A stretch of 64,000 nucleotides of DNA from Planctomycetia bacterium (GTDB lineage: Bacteria; Planctomycetota; Phycisphaerae; Phycisphaerales; SM1A02). The stretch lies in NCBI GenBank assembly GCA_005799495.1, contig SYGP01000035.1, forward strand, positions 1-64,000, written 5' to 3'. The translations under genes were made by a program, and so were the position numbers. Positions 41,649 through 50,959 of this stretch are shown one piece after another (the stretch's first letter is position 1; every line of letters begins with the position of its first letter). The notes under the pieces are model-generated. The model saw only the letters and a list, made by a program, of their open reading frames with translations, ran no database searches and was not told where the DNA came from.

Positions 41649-42880
41649 CCGCCCGACTTGGCGTTGCGCTGCGAGTCGGCGGGGAGAGACGCGTCCGGGG
41701 ATGCTTTGATGATGGACGCCGGGATCATGAACTCGGGGGCATCAGGCAGCTTGTCGACGAATGCGTCGTGGGACCGCTCGCCAGTCTCTGTGTTGAAACG
41801 CAGGATCTGCATGCGCTTGCGGTCGCCCACATAGAGGTGCGTGTCGTCGAGGGCGAGCGAACTCGGCAGTTCGGGGCAGCCCGTGCGGGCGTTGGCAAAA
41901 AGGATGAATTCGCCCGTGCGCACATTCGTGCGGAAGATTGCGGGCGCGCCGTTGTCGCTGATGTAGAGCGTTTCACCGTCGGGTGCGAACAGCAGTTGGA
42001 TCGGGTGCTTGAGCCCCTGCGATGCACCGGCCACGACCGAGTGGCGAAGCCCCGTCTTGCAATCGAAGGCCAGGACCTGCGATGCGCCGCGGTCGGCGAC
42101 ATAGAGAAGTCCATCCGCACCGATTGCGATGCCACGAATCTCCGTGATGCCTTGCGGGGAAACTCCTGCTCGCGGAACGATGGTGCCTGGCGGGAGTCCG
42201 AGTCCGGCAATCTCGGGCGGAACGGCAATCGGTTGCCCGGGTGTCGCCGTTCCGATGCCGCTGTATCGAGTGACCGTGTTGGTGTCCTGGTTGGAGGCGA
42301 ACACGGTTCCATCGATGCCCACGGCGAGTGCGTAGGAGTGAACCATCTCCGGGTTGGTCAGGCGCTTCGCCGTAAAGGTGGAGCTGAACGGCAGAATGCC
42401 GTCAGAGTTTGGTGAGCCGTACCAAAGGATGCGCGTGTCCGACATGTTGGCGCTGACGAGCAGCAGCCCATGCCGCCCCGTGTGCAACATGCCGCGAACA
42501 CCCTGCGCTTCTCCGCCGGCCGATTCGGGGACATCGCCGAGCACGCTGCCGAGCAGTTCTCCCTTGCTGTTGATGCCGTGCACGGTATTGCCCGCAGGCT
42601 TGCCGTGCATGGTGATGTACCAACGGGGATCCTTTGCGGTGAGATCGTGGTCGTGCGTTCGCTTCGTGGCCTGATCCGCTTCCTTCGAATGATGGGCGTG
42701 CTTCGGGAATTCGCCCTCGCGTCGATCGAAACGCTCCTCGGTGGGCTCGGTCGCAGACCTCCCGTCGGGCGGCGGTTCGCACCCCAAGAGGCTCGTCAGG
42801 AGGACTGCGGCGCCCGCCAACAGGCACCCCACGGCGCCCGAGCCAGAGCGGCGACGGAATGGCAGGTTGCGCACTTCCAT
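41645..42880 (-). CDS. Beta-propeller (NHL/SMP-30-like) lipoprotein
   Basis: 411 aa exported lipoprotein: basic N-terminus, hydrophobic core, lipobox SLLGC at about residue 34, then an acidic/His-rich stretch and a propeller region with recurrent IAIGADGLLYVADRG, LLFAPDGETLYISDN and LALDDTHLYVGDRKR strands, characteristic of NHL or SMP-30-like six-bladed propellers. The function is not clear; such proteins often bind or hydrolyse small molecules, or serve as scaffolds. ATG 42880 is chosen because it begins the signal peptide; 24 bases separate it from the divergent transporter operon, so promoters must overlap. The stop overlaps the rlmK stop. Confidence 0.72.
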   Translation of the reverse strand: MEVRNLPFRRRSGSGAVGCLLAGAAVLLTSLLGCEPPPDGRSATEPTEERFDRREGEFPKHAHHSKEADQATKRTHDHDLTAKDPRWYITMHGKPAGNTVHGINSKGELLGSVLGDVPESAGGEAQGVRGMLHTGRHGLLLVSANMSDTRILWYGSPNSDGILPFSSTFTAKRLTNPEMVHSYALAVGIDGTVFASNQDTNTVTRYSGIGTATPGQPIAVPPEIAGLGLPPGTIVPRAGVSPQGITEIRGIAIGADGLLYVADRGASQVLAFDCKTGLRHSVVAGASQGLKHPIQLLFAPDGETLYISDNGAPAIFRTNVRTGEFILFANARTGCPELPSSLALDDTHLYVGDRKRMQILRFNTETGERSHDAFVDKLPDAPEFMIPASIIKASPDASLPADSQRNAKSGG

Positions 42881-42904
42881 GGTCTCAGGCGAGAATACTC
42901 CCAC

Positions 42905-43669
42905 ATGACAGTCCTTGATGCGCTGCAGCGTGTTCCTTGCCTCCTCGCAGAGAAGGGGCATTCCTTGATTCCGTTGTTCGAGCAGCAGCAGCAGCGGGAT
43001 CACCAGCTGAACTTTCATGGGGTGCAGAGTTCGCTCAGTCATTTCACGAATGGATGGTTCGTCCTGTCGCTGCTGTTGGGACTGGTCGTTGCTGCGCTCT
43101 GCGGATTCGCCATTGCATGGCATCCGCGCCGATCGGGGAAGGGAGATCCCGTGGAGGATCTCGAGCAGCGCAACACGCTGATCGTGCTGGCGCTCGTCGG
43201 CGCCGTCGTGTCGGAACTGGTGCGCGTCGATTCGGCGATGGCGCTCGTCATCTTCGGCATCGGTGGATTGATCCGTTTTCGTACGGTGCTCGAGAATCCG
43301 AAGATCACGGGCAAGGCGATCATGGTGGTCGTCATCGGTCTCGCCTGTGGGCTCGGCGAGTTGGCAATGGCGGTCTTCTTCACCGTGTTCTCCTGGCTGC
43401 TGATCTTCTGGCTCGACTCGACCGTCGGGTTCCGGCTGAGGATGAAGCTGCCGAGCAAGTCGGATCCAAAAGCCGTGATGCTGACGGCGATGGAACTGAT
43501 CCGCAAGGTGGGCGGCAAGATCTCGTCGGCGCAGGAGTACGAACATAAACGGCAGGTGATCATCGTTGGAAAGGTGCCATCGTCCGCGGATCCCGTGAAG
43601 TTCCAAGCATCCCTGATGCATCGCCTTCCGCCGGGTGAAGACATCGAGATCGACCTGAAGACTGGATGA
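42905..43669 (+). CDS. MgtC/DUF4956-like membrane protein
   Basis: 254 aa protein opening the five-gene plus operon. It has a ~50-residue soluble N-terminus, then four or five helices: GWFVLSLLLGLVVAALCGFAI, NTLIVLALVGAVVSELV, ALVIFGIGGLIRFRTVLEN, and AIMVVVIGLACGLGELAMAVFFTVFSWLLIFWL. IGGLIRFRTVLENPKITGKA resembles the GxxxRFRTxLxxP signature of MgtC-related/DUF4956 proteins. The last ~85 residues form a soluble domain. The ATG of the ATPase gene overlaps its TGA. Its link to the importer (as partner, sensor or unrelated passenger) cannot be told. ATG 42905 lies 24 bases from the divergent lipoprotein start. Confidence 0.65.
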   Translation: MTVLDALQRVPCLLAEKGHSLIPLFEQQQQRDHQLNFHGVQSSLSHFTNGWFVLSLLLGLVVAALCGFAIAWHPRRSGKGDPVEDLEQRNTLIVLALVGAVVSELVRVDSAMALVIFGIGGLIRFRTVLENPKITGKAIMVVVIGLACGLGELAMAVFFTVFSWLLIFWLDSTVGFRLRMKLPSKSDPKAVMLTAMELIRKVGGKISSAQEYEHKRQVIIVGKVPSSADPVKFQASLMHRLPPGEDIEIDLKTG

Positions 43670-44424
43670 CCCGTCTGCCGCCGACACTGCAGTTCGATCG
43701 GGTCGCTCGCGAGTTCGCAGGTGGAGTGCGTGCGGTCGATGGCGTGACGCTGTCGTTGGCGCCTGGGTCGTTGACGGCGGTGATCGGCCCGAGTGGTTGT
43801 GGAAAGACCACGCTGCTGCGGCTTGCAGCGGGGCTGGATGTGCCGACGGCGGGTCGGGTGGAGGCGGAGGGTGCGAGTGGTTCGCGGTCCGCGCGGTCCG
43901 TGTGCTTCCAGGATCCGCGATTGCTCCCGTGGCGACGCGTCGTCGACAATGTCGCGCTGCCGCTGGAGTTGGCGGGCGTTCCCCGCGAGCAGAGGCAAGC
44001 GAGTGCGTTGGAGGTTCTGCGCGCAGCGGGACTCGCTCACGCATCGCGCATGCTGCCCGCGCAGTTGTCGGGGGGGATGCGCATGCGCGTGGCACTTGCG
44101 CGCGCGCTCGTGACGCAGCCGCAGGTGCTGTTGCTCGATGAGCCGTGCAGCGCGGTCGATGAGTTCACGCGCATGCAACTCGACGAAGAGATCCTCCGCA
44201 CGTTTCGCGCGTGTGGCGCCACAACGATGCTCGTCACGCACTCGGTCAGCGAAGCGGTGTGGCTCGCCGACCGAGTCATCGTGATGGCGCGCGGGCGTGT
44301 TCATGCAGATCATGCCGTTCGAGTCCAGCGGGACCGGCGCGATCGTGGGGATGTGGGGTTCCTGAGCGAGGTGGAGCATTGCATGCGCTTGCTCGCCGCC
44401 GCATCGGGGAGGGATGCCGCATGA
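43666..44424 (+). CDS. ABC transporter ATPase (SsuB/TauB/ThiZ-like)
   Basis: 252 aa nucleotide-binding subunit of an importer. Walker A GPSGCGKTTLL, Q-loop CFQDPRLLPWRRV, signature LSGGMRMRV, Walker B VLLLDEP, D-loop CSAVDE and switch His (LVTHSVSEAVWLADRV). The PWRR and SEAxxLADR signatures place it in the nitrate/taurine/aliphatic sulfonate/HMP family. ATG overlaps the preceding gene's TGA and its own TGA overlaps the permease ATG. Substrate is set by the binding protein. Cytoplasmic side of the membrane complex. Confidence 0.9.
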   Translation: MTRLPPTLQFDRVAREFAGGVRAVDGVTLSLAPGSLTAVIGPSGCGKTTLLRLAAGLDVPTAGRVEAEGASGSRSARSVCFQDPRLLPWRRVVDNVALPLELAGVPREQRQASALEVLRAAGLAHASRMLPAQLSGGMRMRVALARALVTQPQVLLLDEPCSAVDEFTRMQLDEEILRTFRACGATTMLVTHSVSEAVWLADRVIVMARGRVHADHAVRVQRDRRDRGDVGFLSEVEHCMRLLAAASGRDAA

Positions 44425-45224
44425 ATGCACTTGCTCGCCAAGTCCGCGCCGTCGTGTGGCCGCTCGTCGGCGTGGCGATCGTGCTCGGCGCGTGGCAAGT
44501 CGGCGTCCTGATCTCTGGGGTCGCGCCGTATCTGCTTCCGCCGCCCACGGCGATCGCGCGCGCCATGTGGGAGAGCCGCGACATGCTCGCCTCAGCCATG
44601 GGACGAACGGCTCTGGGTGCGACGATCGGTTTTGCCTGCGCCGCCGCTGGGGGAATCCTGATCGGAAGCGTGATTGCGCTCATCCCGATCCTGCGGCGTT
44701 CGCTCTACCCGCTCGCGACGGTCCTGCAGATGGTGCCTGTTGTGGCGGTGGCGCCGCTGCTGCAACTCTGGGTCGACAATGGGTTGCCGATGGCGATCCT
44801 GTCCGCCGCGATCGTCTCGCTCTTCCCCGTCCTCGCCGCGACCATCGACGGGCAAGCATCCGTCGACCCTGGTCTGCGGGAACTCTTCCAGTTGTCGAGA
44901 GCGTCGCTGCTGAGTCGCTGGTGGAAGTTGGATCTTCCCTGGTCGGTGCCAGCCACCGTGACCGGACTCCGCATCGCGGCGGGACTTGCCGTGATTGGTG
45001 CAGTGGTGGGGGAGTTCGTCTCGGGCTACGGAGGTGTGCGCGCGCCGCTCGGTATCGTCATCCAAGCTGCGATGCGTGATGCGAGGACCGATCTCGTGTT
45101 CGCTGCGGTTGCGCTCACCACGGTGGTGGGATTCGCGCTGTTCGGTGCAGTCAGCCTGGTGGGCTGGCTGCTGGTGCGCCGCTGGCACGCGTCGGCGGTC
45201 AACGAAACGGAGGATCGGCGGTGA
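44421..45224 (+). CDS. ABC transporter permease (SsuC/ThiX-like)
   Basis: 267 aa membrane permease with about six helices. It has the family's PPPTAIARAMW segment, TALGATIGFACAAAGGILIGSVIALIP, and the cytoplasmic EAA loop RELFQLSRASLLSRWWKLDLPWSVPATVTGLRIA. It pairs with the ATPase at 43666-44424 by ATGA and with the binding protein by GTGA. Typical length is 250-280 aa. The substrate is not indicated by the permease alone. Confidence 0.9.
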   Translation: MNALARQVRAVVWPLVGVAIVLGAWQVGVLISGVAPYLLPPPTAIARAMWESRDMLASAMGRTALGATIGFACAAAGGILIGSVIALIPILRRSLYPLATVLQMVPVVAVAPLLQLWVDNGLPMAILSAAIVSLFPVLAATIDGQASVDPGLRELFQLSRASLLSRWWKLDLPWSVPATVTGLRIAAGLAVIGAVVGEFVSGYGGVRAPLGIVIQAAMRDARTDLVFAAVALTTVVGFALFGAVSLVGWLLVRRWHASAVNETEDRR

Positions 45225-46228
45225 TGCGGCGAAGTGCGATGGTGATGACGGCGGCGTTCCTCTGCGTCCATGCAGGCTGCGATGGATCGAAGGATGGCAG
45301 CGCGGCGCCCGCGCGAACGCCAGTGCGGGTTCAACTGAACTGGGTGCCTGAGCCTGAGTTCGGTGGCATCTTTGCCGCACAGCAGGATGGGCTCTATGCG
45401 GCGGCGGGACTCGATGTGGACATCCGCAAGGGCGGCTCGCAGGTGCCCGTGGCACAACTCGTGGCGAGCGGGCAGGCGGATTTCGGCGTGATGACCGCGG
45501 AGGATGTTCTCACGCTGCGCGACCGAGGTGGCGATCTTGTCGCGGTCTTCGCGATCTTCCAGGACAACCCGACTGGGTTCCTGCTGCACGAGTCGAATCC
45601 CATCACGACGATCGAACAGTTGTGGATGAGTGCTTCCACGGTGGCCGTCGACGCGAGTCCTCCATATGTCAGGCTGCTCAATCTGAAGTACGGGGGCAAG
45701 GACTTGAAACTGGTGCCGTACACGGGAGCACTCGCTGGGTTCCTCGCGTCGAAGGATGCCGTGCAGCAGTGCTTCATCACTGCGGAGCCCGTGGAGTGCA
45801 GGCTCCGAGGCGTGCCGACGCGTGTGCTGTCGGTGGCGACGGTGTTCAATCCGTATGCGGCAGTGCTTGCCACGAGCGCGGTGTCTGCCGCGAAGCGCCC
45901 GGAGATCGTGGAGGCGTTCGTGCGCGCCACGAGCGAGGGTTGGCGGCGTTACTTCGCGGATCCACCGAAGTACAACGTCGGCATCGCGGCACTCAACCCG
46001 TCGATGTCGCTCGAGGCGATGAACATCGCAGCGGAGTTGGAGCGTCCTCTGATCGTTCCTGCGGATGGCGCAGCGATTGGTTCGATGCGGATCGAACGCT
46101 GGCAGCGGTTGGAGCGCGAACTGGGGCAGGTGGGCACGATCGAGTCAGGGCGCACGCCTTCATCGGGAGTGCTCTGGAGCGCACCAACCGGAACGCCGAG
46201 TGGCGCAGCAGCCGGCGCGACACGATGA
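45221..46228 (+). CDS. NMT1/THI5-type ABC substrate-binding lipoprotein
   Basis: 335 aa, signal peptide with lipobox VHAGC, then a periplasmic binding-protein type II fold: VRVQLNWVPEPEFGGIFAAQQDGLYAAAGLDVDIRKGGSQVPVAQLVASGQADFGV is the NMT1/THI5 family N-lobe (mature start about residue 20; quoted here across a continuous stretch described by its pieces QLNWVPEPEF, GLYAAAGLDVDI and ASGQADFGV). Members bind thiamine precursors (HMP-like), riboflavin or sulfonates; no residue picks one. GTG 45221 overlaps the permease TGA and has GGAGG seven bases upstream; ATG 45224 is possible. The methyltransferase ATG overlaps its TGA. Confidence 0.82.
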   Translation: MMRRSAMVMTAAFLCVHAGCDGSKDGSAAPARTPVRVQLNWVPEPEFGGIFAAQQDGLYAAAGLDVDIRKGGSQVPVAQLVASGQADFGVMTAEDVLTLRDRGGDLVAVFAIFQDNPTGFLLHESNPITTIEQLWMSASTVAVDASPPYVRLLNLKYGGKDLKLVPYTGALAGFLASKDAVQQCFITAEPVECRLRGVPTRVLSVATVFNPYAAVLATSAVSAAKRPEIVEAFVRATSEGWRRYFADPPKYNVGIAALNPSMSLEAMNIAAELERPLIVPADGAAIGSMRIERWQRLERELGQVGTIESGRTPSSGVLWSAPTGTPSGAAAGATR

Positions 46229-46989
46229 ACCGCCCGCCGCTTCGGATCGCTCCCACCACGCTCTGGGAATACCCGAGCCAGCACTACACCGCGGCCGACG
46301 GGGCGCGCATGCAGGGCGACAAGGCCTATGTGGGAGCGACGCCGTCCTGGGTCATCTGGCAGTTGTTGCAGCGATACACGCGCGAGGGAGATCTGGTGCT
46401 TGATCCGATGTGTGGCAGCGGCACCACGCTGGATGTCTGCGCCGATCTCGGGCGAAAGGGAGTCGGATTCGATCTGGTGCCGTCGCGTCCCGACATTCGC
46501 GCAGCCGACGCACGGGAGATTCCGCAGGGCGATGGGACGGCAGATTTCGTGTTCATCGATCCGCCGTACTCGACTCATGTGGATTACTCCGATGATCCGC
46601 GCTGCATCGGAAAGCTCGATGCGTCGGGCGAGGATGGCGGCGCCGCGTATTACCGCGCGATGGAGCGAGTGATCGGGCAGATCGACCGTGTGCTGAAGCC
46701 GCGTCGATACATGGCTCTGTATGTCAGCGACTCGTGGCGCAAGCGGCGGGGTGCGGCAGGCGGTGGCGGCGGGGTGTTCATGCCGATCGGCTTCGAGTTG
46801 TTCGAGCGCCTTCGCAAGAGGTTTCAGCCCGTGGACATCATTTGCGTGGTACGGCACAACGCTTCGCTCGGCAAGGGCAATTGGCGGCGGGCCGCGGAGG
46901 AGGGGAATTTCTTCCTCCGAGGGTTCAACTATCTCTTCATCATGAAGAAGATGCCTGCGGACGCCAGGCGGACGGATGCTCGTCGCTGA
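46225..46989 (+). CDS. Orphan DNA methyltransferase (N6/N4 type)
   Basis: 254 aa SAM-dependent DNA methylase. SAM motif I is DPMCGSGTTLDVCADLGR (about residue 55) and the catalytic motif IV is DPPYSTHVDYSD (about residue 113), preceded by PSWVIWQLLQRYT and followed by RYMALYVSDSW and FFLRGFNYLFIMKK. Motif order FxGxG then DPPY is unlike classical beta-class enzymes. No restriction enzyme is nearby, so it is an orphan. Its ATG overlaps the TGA of the ABC binding protein, which is an odd coupling. The target base and recognition site are unknown; the DPPY form fits amino-methylation of A or C. Confidence 0.8.
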   Translation: MNRPPLRIAPTTLWEYPSQHYTAADGARMQGDKAYVGATPSWVIWQLLQRYTREGDLVLDPMCGSGTTLDVCADLGRKGVGFDLVPSRPDIRAADAREIPQGDGTADFVFIDPPYSTHVDYSDDPRCIGKLDASGEDGGAAYYRAMERVIGQIDRVLKPRRYMALYVSDSWRKRRGAAGGGGGVFMPIGFELFERLRKRFQPVDIICVVRHNASLGKGNWRRAAEEGNFFLRGFNYLFIMKKMPADARRTDARR

Positions 46990-46990
46990 G

Positions 46991-49378
46991 TCAGGGGCCA
47001 GTCGACGGAGGGATGTCCAGTCCCGCATCGCGCGCCGCTCGGACGGCTGCATTCACGCGGCGCATCGAGAGTGAACGCAACTCCGGTTGCTCCGTCACAA
47101 GGGCTGCGATCGTCGCGTCGTCGGGCGCGCTCATGGGCAGCCCGGCGACCGCTGCGCGCACGGCAGCGACCACTTCGCCATCGAGCGCATCGAGCTGCGG
47201 GCTGATCGCATCCCAAGCACTGTCCGGCAGTCGATCTGCCAGGGCGCGCGCTTCCTCGAAGTCGCGCCCGAGCGGTGTCGCGCTTCCCGTGAACATCTCG
47301 GGAAAGCGGCGCATCATGCGCACACTGCGGAGCATCCGTGCATCGCCATCATCGGAGAGCACGGAGCACACTTCATCCACGATGCGGTCCTCGATCCGCT
47401 CCCAGATGGCTTCGCTGCTTCGGTAGCGGCGAAGGATGGCGGCGAGTGCGGTGCGCGCTTCGGGGGAGGGCCTGTCACTTCGGTGGACCAGCATGAGCTG
47501 CAGGATGTCCCGCAGCGCTTGCTCTCGCGCGACGGATGCGTCTCGCATGGCCGGGAGAAGTTCATCCCAGTACTCGGCCATCATGCCGCCGAGCAACTCC
47601 CGAGTGTGCTGCGGCAGTTCTTCGTCGATGACCAGGAGCGCAATGCACCCTGCAGGAAGCGTGTCGAACACCACATGGAAACGGAACCAACCGCCCTGGA
47701 GGCGGCGGCGGATGGACTGGGGACTTGGTGCGCCGGAGACACGCAGCGCCTCGAACAACATGGTCGCGGGTCGGGCGGGCCGCCCCTGCAGCGCACACCG
47801 AAGGCGGAAGTCCTCGAGGAGTGCGGTATCCGCATCCGTCACGAGTCGTCGCGCCGACTGCAGATGACTGAAGTAGGTTTGCACAGCCACTTGCGCTGTT
47901 CGCGCCCGGTCCTTGTCGGTTTCCCCTCGGTCGTGCTTCATCGCCTCGGTCTCACCCTGTTCGACTCGCACCGCGAGGTCTTTTTCGAGTGCGCGGTAGC
48001 GCGCATCGCCCGCCGCTGCGATGAGAAGAGATGTGTCCCTGTCCAAACCGGCCGCAGTGCCCACGGCACAGACTCGGTTCGTGTCGATGCGGTGCGGCAG
48101 CAAACCAAGATCGCGCCACACGCTCAGTCGGACTTCTTCCTCCAGTTCATCCGGCTGCGGCACGGAAGTCTCGGGTGGGTCCATGGCTCTGCCGTGTTGG
48201 AGCGCGAACTGCACTGCCTTGGCGAGATCCTCGTTGCCTTGGACCTCAGCGCTCAGCGAAACCGATGCACGCTCCAGTGTGCTCCGCAGTGAAGCGAGCG
48301 ATGCATCGCCGCGCTGAGCGGCATGGATGCGTTGACGGATCTTTCTCAGCGCCGCGCGCGTGGACGCGCTGCACTTGGGGTGCTCGGTGGCAACGCGGAT
48401 CGCGATCATCACATTGGCCTGGACAAACTGCGCCGCGTTGTCGAGCAGCGCTTCGGTGGTGGCCGCCCTCGCGGGGGCGGGAAGGCTGGACGACTGCGAA
48501 TCGATCGCGTCGGCCACGGCACGGTGGTATTCGATCAGCCTGTCTCGGGCGCGCTCCCCTGCCTGCTCGGTGGTATCGGGCAGCGGCGGGAGGTCTGCAT
48601 CGGGCGCGGCAGGTGGCGCTTGCGCATCGGCGTCGGCGTTCTGCGCCTGCTGCTGCAGATTCGAAAGGAGGACTGCGCGTTCGTACTCCAACGCGGCCGC
48701 CATGCTGAATGCACCGACGGACTGCCACCACCTCTCAGCCGTCGGTTGTGAACGCCCCGCAATCTCCGTGAACGCCGTGCAGAGACTCGGCGTGGAGGGA
48801 CGCGCACCACCATCGGCACCCGCGCGTCGCAGTTCGCTCGCGAGCAGCGTCAGGGGATCCTCGCTTGTCGCAGCGTGGAGATTGCCAGCGGTGTGGCTCG
48901 CGCCTGCGAGTTGGTGGATCCGCTCGAGTCCACGGCGTGCGACAAGCATCGGAGGGATGCATGGGGCAACTCCTCTCACCGACCGAAGTGCGGAGAAGAA
49001 CTCCTCTTCGAGCGCGCGGCTTTCAGCGAGCAGCCGCGTCTGAATGGATGCCGCTGCGCTTGCTTGCGCCGGCAGGAGTTGCGGCCAATCCACATCGGCG
49101 AACTCGTAGTTGCACGGAGCGATGCCGCGGAGCGCAAGGGCTGCAGCAGTTCGGACACGCAGGATCTGTCCGAGGTGCACATCGTGGAGGCGATCGATCT
49201 CCGTCCAGTCCAGATCGGTTCGCGGGACGCCCGCATCATCGAACCAGCGCACCAAATCGGATGCGCGGATTTCCTGCGGCATCGCCATCTGCGCGGGTCG
49301 ATCCGACCCGCTGCAACTGATCCCTCCCGCGCCGAACACCAGCGCGGCAAGTGTGGCGATCAGGCGGCGCATACTCAT
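46991..49378 (-). CDS. Large hypothetical lipoprotein
   Basis: 795 aa with no recognised family. A signal peptide ends in a lipobox-like GGISC, so it is predicted to be lipid-anchored. The mature protein is mostly alpha-helical and Ala/Arg/Glu-rich, with an acidic Ala/Asp/Pro-rich stretch (about 250-285), and is likely coiled-coil or helical-repeat in structure. It is one base from the stop of the convergent methyltransferase gene. No Shine-Dalgarno before ATG 49378; ATG 49372 is an alternative. Its upstream 226 bases are shared with the divergent beta-helix gene and hold no other frame of note. Confidence 0.6.
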   Translation of the reverse strand: MSMRRLIATLAALVFGAGGISCSGSDRPAQMAMPQEIRASDLVRWFDDAGVPRTDLDWTEIDRLHDVHLGQILRVRTAAALALRGIAPCNYEFADVDWPQLLPAQASAAASIQTRLLAESRALEEEFFSALRSVRGVAPCIPPMLVARRGLERIHQLAGASHTAGNLHAATSEDPLTLLASELRRAGADGGARPSTPSLCTAFTEIAGRSQPTAERWWQSVGAFSMAAALEYERAVLLSNLQQQAQNADADAQAPPAAPDADLPPLPDTTEQAGERARDRLIEYHRAVADAIDSQSSSLPAPARAATTEALLDNAAQFVQANVMIAIRVATEHPKCSASTRAALRKIRQRIHAAQRGDASLASLRSTLERASVSLSAEVQGNEDLAKAVQFALQHGRAMDPPETSVPQPDELEEEVRLSVWRDLGLLPHRIDTNRVCAVGTAAGLDRDTSLLIAAAGDARYRALEKDLAVRVEQGETEAMKHDRGETDKDRARTAQVAVQTYFSHLQSARRLVTDADTALLEDFRLRCALQGRPARPATMLFEALRVSGAPSPQSIRRRLQGGWFRFHVVFDTLPAGCIALLVIDEELPQHTRELLGGMMAEYWDELLPAMRDASVAREQALRDILQLMLVHRSDRPSPEARTALAAILRRYRSSEAIWERIEDRIVDEVCSVLSDDGDARMLRSVRMMRRFPEMFTGSATPLGRDFEEARALADRLPDSAWDAISPQLDALDGEVVAAVRAAVAGLPMSAPDDATIAALVTEQPELRSLSMRRVNAAVRAARDAGLDIPPSTGP

Positions 49379-49604
49379 GTTCGGAGGGTAAACGCCCCAG
49401 AATGCCTGCCGTGGGGGTGGTGGAGGGCCTTTTCCCATCCAAAGTTGGCGGAAATCACAGGTTGGACAGAAGTGGGGATTCCCACGCGCCGACGGAAGCG
49501 GCATGTTCGTTGATTTTCGCCTTCCCTCGGTTGCAACTGCGCAGGGGGAAACGGATTGTTTGGAAGGCTCTGCGAGGGCAACGCAGGTCAGGAGGATTCA
49601 CCAC

Positions 49605-50915
49605 ATGGAACGCAGGACGACGACAAGGGGCGGACAGGGAGGAAGGCGTTCCAGGAAGGTGGCCCTCCTGGCTTGCGGTGGGATTGCCGTGGTCTCATTT
49701 GCCCACGGCGTGTGGACCACGCCGACTTCCGCGAACCCCGATCTCGAGACGGAGACCACCCCGGTCGTCGCACCCGCGTCTGTCCGTGGAACGCTGCGTG
49801 TGCCATCGGAGTTCGGCGATCTCCAGTCTGCCATCGATGCAGCAGCCACAGGTGCCACTGTGCTCGTGGCACCAGGCGTCTACAAGGGCAACTGGACGAT
49901 CCGCGACAAGTGGATCACGCTTCGCGGCGAGGGTGATGCAGCGGCGCCCGCGGCATGGCTGCAGGGCGAGCGGGCCAACACGCCCGTGCTGGCCATCGAG
50001 GGTCTCGCCGCGTGCGGGACGGAGATCGACAACCTGCTGTTGTTCGGTGCTGCAGGCAAGGACGGCGTGGGACTCCTCGTGGAGCGCGCGGACATCAGCG
50101 CGCGGCGATGCGCGTTCAATGGGAATGAGGGCGGCGGTGTGGTGCACCACCATGGCAAGAGCGAGTTCTTCTCCTGCCTCTTCGAGCGCAACGGCGCGGA
50201 TTTCGCGGGCGGTGGACTGCGCAACGAAACCGGCAGTGTGACGCTCATCAGCTGCGTGGTACGCGGCAACAGCGCGCGAACATTCGGTGGTGGCATCTAC
50301 ACATCACAGGGCAGCGTGACGCTCGTGGAGGTGACCGTCAGCGGCAACTTCACGCGCAGCGGAGCCTGGGGCGGCGGCATCTACTCGGCGGAGAGTTCGC
50401 TGTTGGCACTCGATGCGTCGATCGAACGCAATGCATCCGCCGCATCGGGCGGCGGCGTGTTCGTTGCAGGCGGCGACGCATCGCTCCATGCCTGCCGTTT
50501 CACCGCCAACCGAAGCGCAGAGGCATGGAGCGTGGATGGTCGCGATGCCAAGGTGCAACTCGACACATCGCTCGTGTGCGGCGACGACCTGTCGCCCAAT
50601 CTGGGCGCGTCGATCAGCCGCGCCGGCGTGACATTCCTCGGCGAGTGCTTCCCAGACCGCAATCGCAATGCCATCGATGATGCGCAGGAAATTGCCGATG
50701 GCAGGGTGTCTGACTGCGACGGCAACGGGGTTCCCGACCCGGCCGATCCGGATTGCAATGAGAACGGGCTGGTGGATGCGTGCGAGATCGCTTCGGGTTG
50801 GGTGCGCGATTGCAATGGCAACGGCATTCCCGATCGGTGCGAGATTCGTCTCGATCTTTCCGAGGATCGCAACGGCAACGGTCTGCTCGACGAGTGCGAG
50901 TCCGTCGCCGAGTGA
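49605..50915 (+). CDS. Secreted right-handed beta-helix protein with Ca-binding tail
   Basis: 436 aa exported protein. N-terminal signal/anchor region (KVALLACGGIAVVSFAHGVW), then a parallel beta-helix of the pectate lyase/PbH1 type: VPSEFGDLQSAIDAAATGATVLVAPGVYKGNWTI, and repeated LISCVVRGNSA, LVEVTVSGNFT, LDASIERNASAASGGG rungs. The C-terminus has four Asp/Asn-rich loops (DCDGNGVPD, DCNENGLVD, DCNGNGIPD, DRNGNGLLD) resembling thrombospondin type 3 or dockerin calcium sites. No catalytic residues were recognised, so it may bind polysaccharide. ATG 49605 has AGGAGGA eight bases upstream. Confidence 0.78.
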   Translation: MERRTTTRGGQGGRRSRKVALLACGGIAVVSFAHGVWTTPTSANPDLETETTPVVAPASVRGTLRVPSEFGDLQSAIDAAATGATVLVAPGVYKGNWTIRDKWITLRGEGDAAAPAAWLQGERANTPVLAIEGLAACGTEIDNLLLFGAAGKDGVGLLVERADISARRCAFNGNEGGGVVHHHGKSEFFSCLFERNGADFAGGGLRNETGSVTLISCVVRGNSARTFGGGIYTSQGSVTLVEVTVSGNFTRSGAWGGGIYSAESSLLALDASIERNASAASGGGVFVAGGDASLHACRFTANRSAEAWSVDGRDAKVQLDTSLVCGDDLSPNLGASISRAGVTFLGECFPDRNRNAIDDAQEIADGRVSDCDGNGVPDPADPDCNENGLVDACEIASGWVRDCNGNGIPDRCEIRLDLSEDRNGNGLLDECESVAE

Positions 50916-50959
50916 ACCGCCCCGCTCGAGGATCGGCGCGGTATCCTTCCGCGTGACCC

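Noticed and set aside
46225-46989. Type II restriction-modification system
   Set aside because: Only the methyltransferase is present; no endonuclease-like gene adjoins it.
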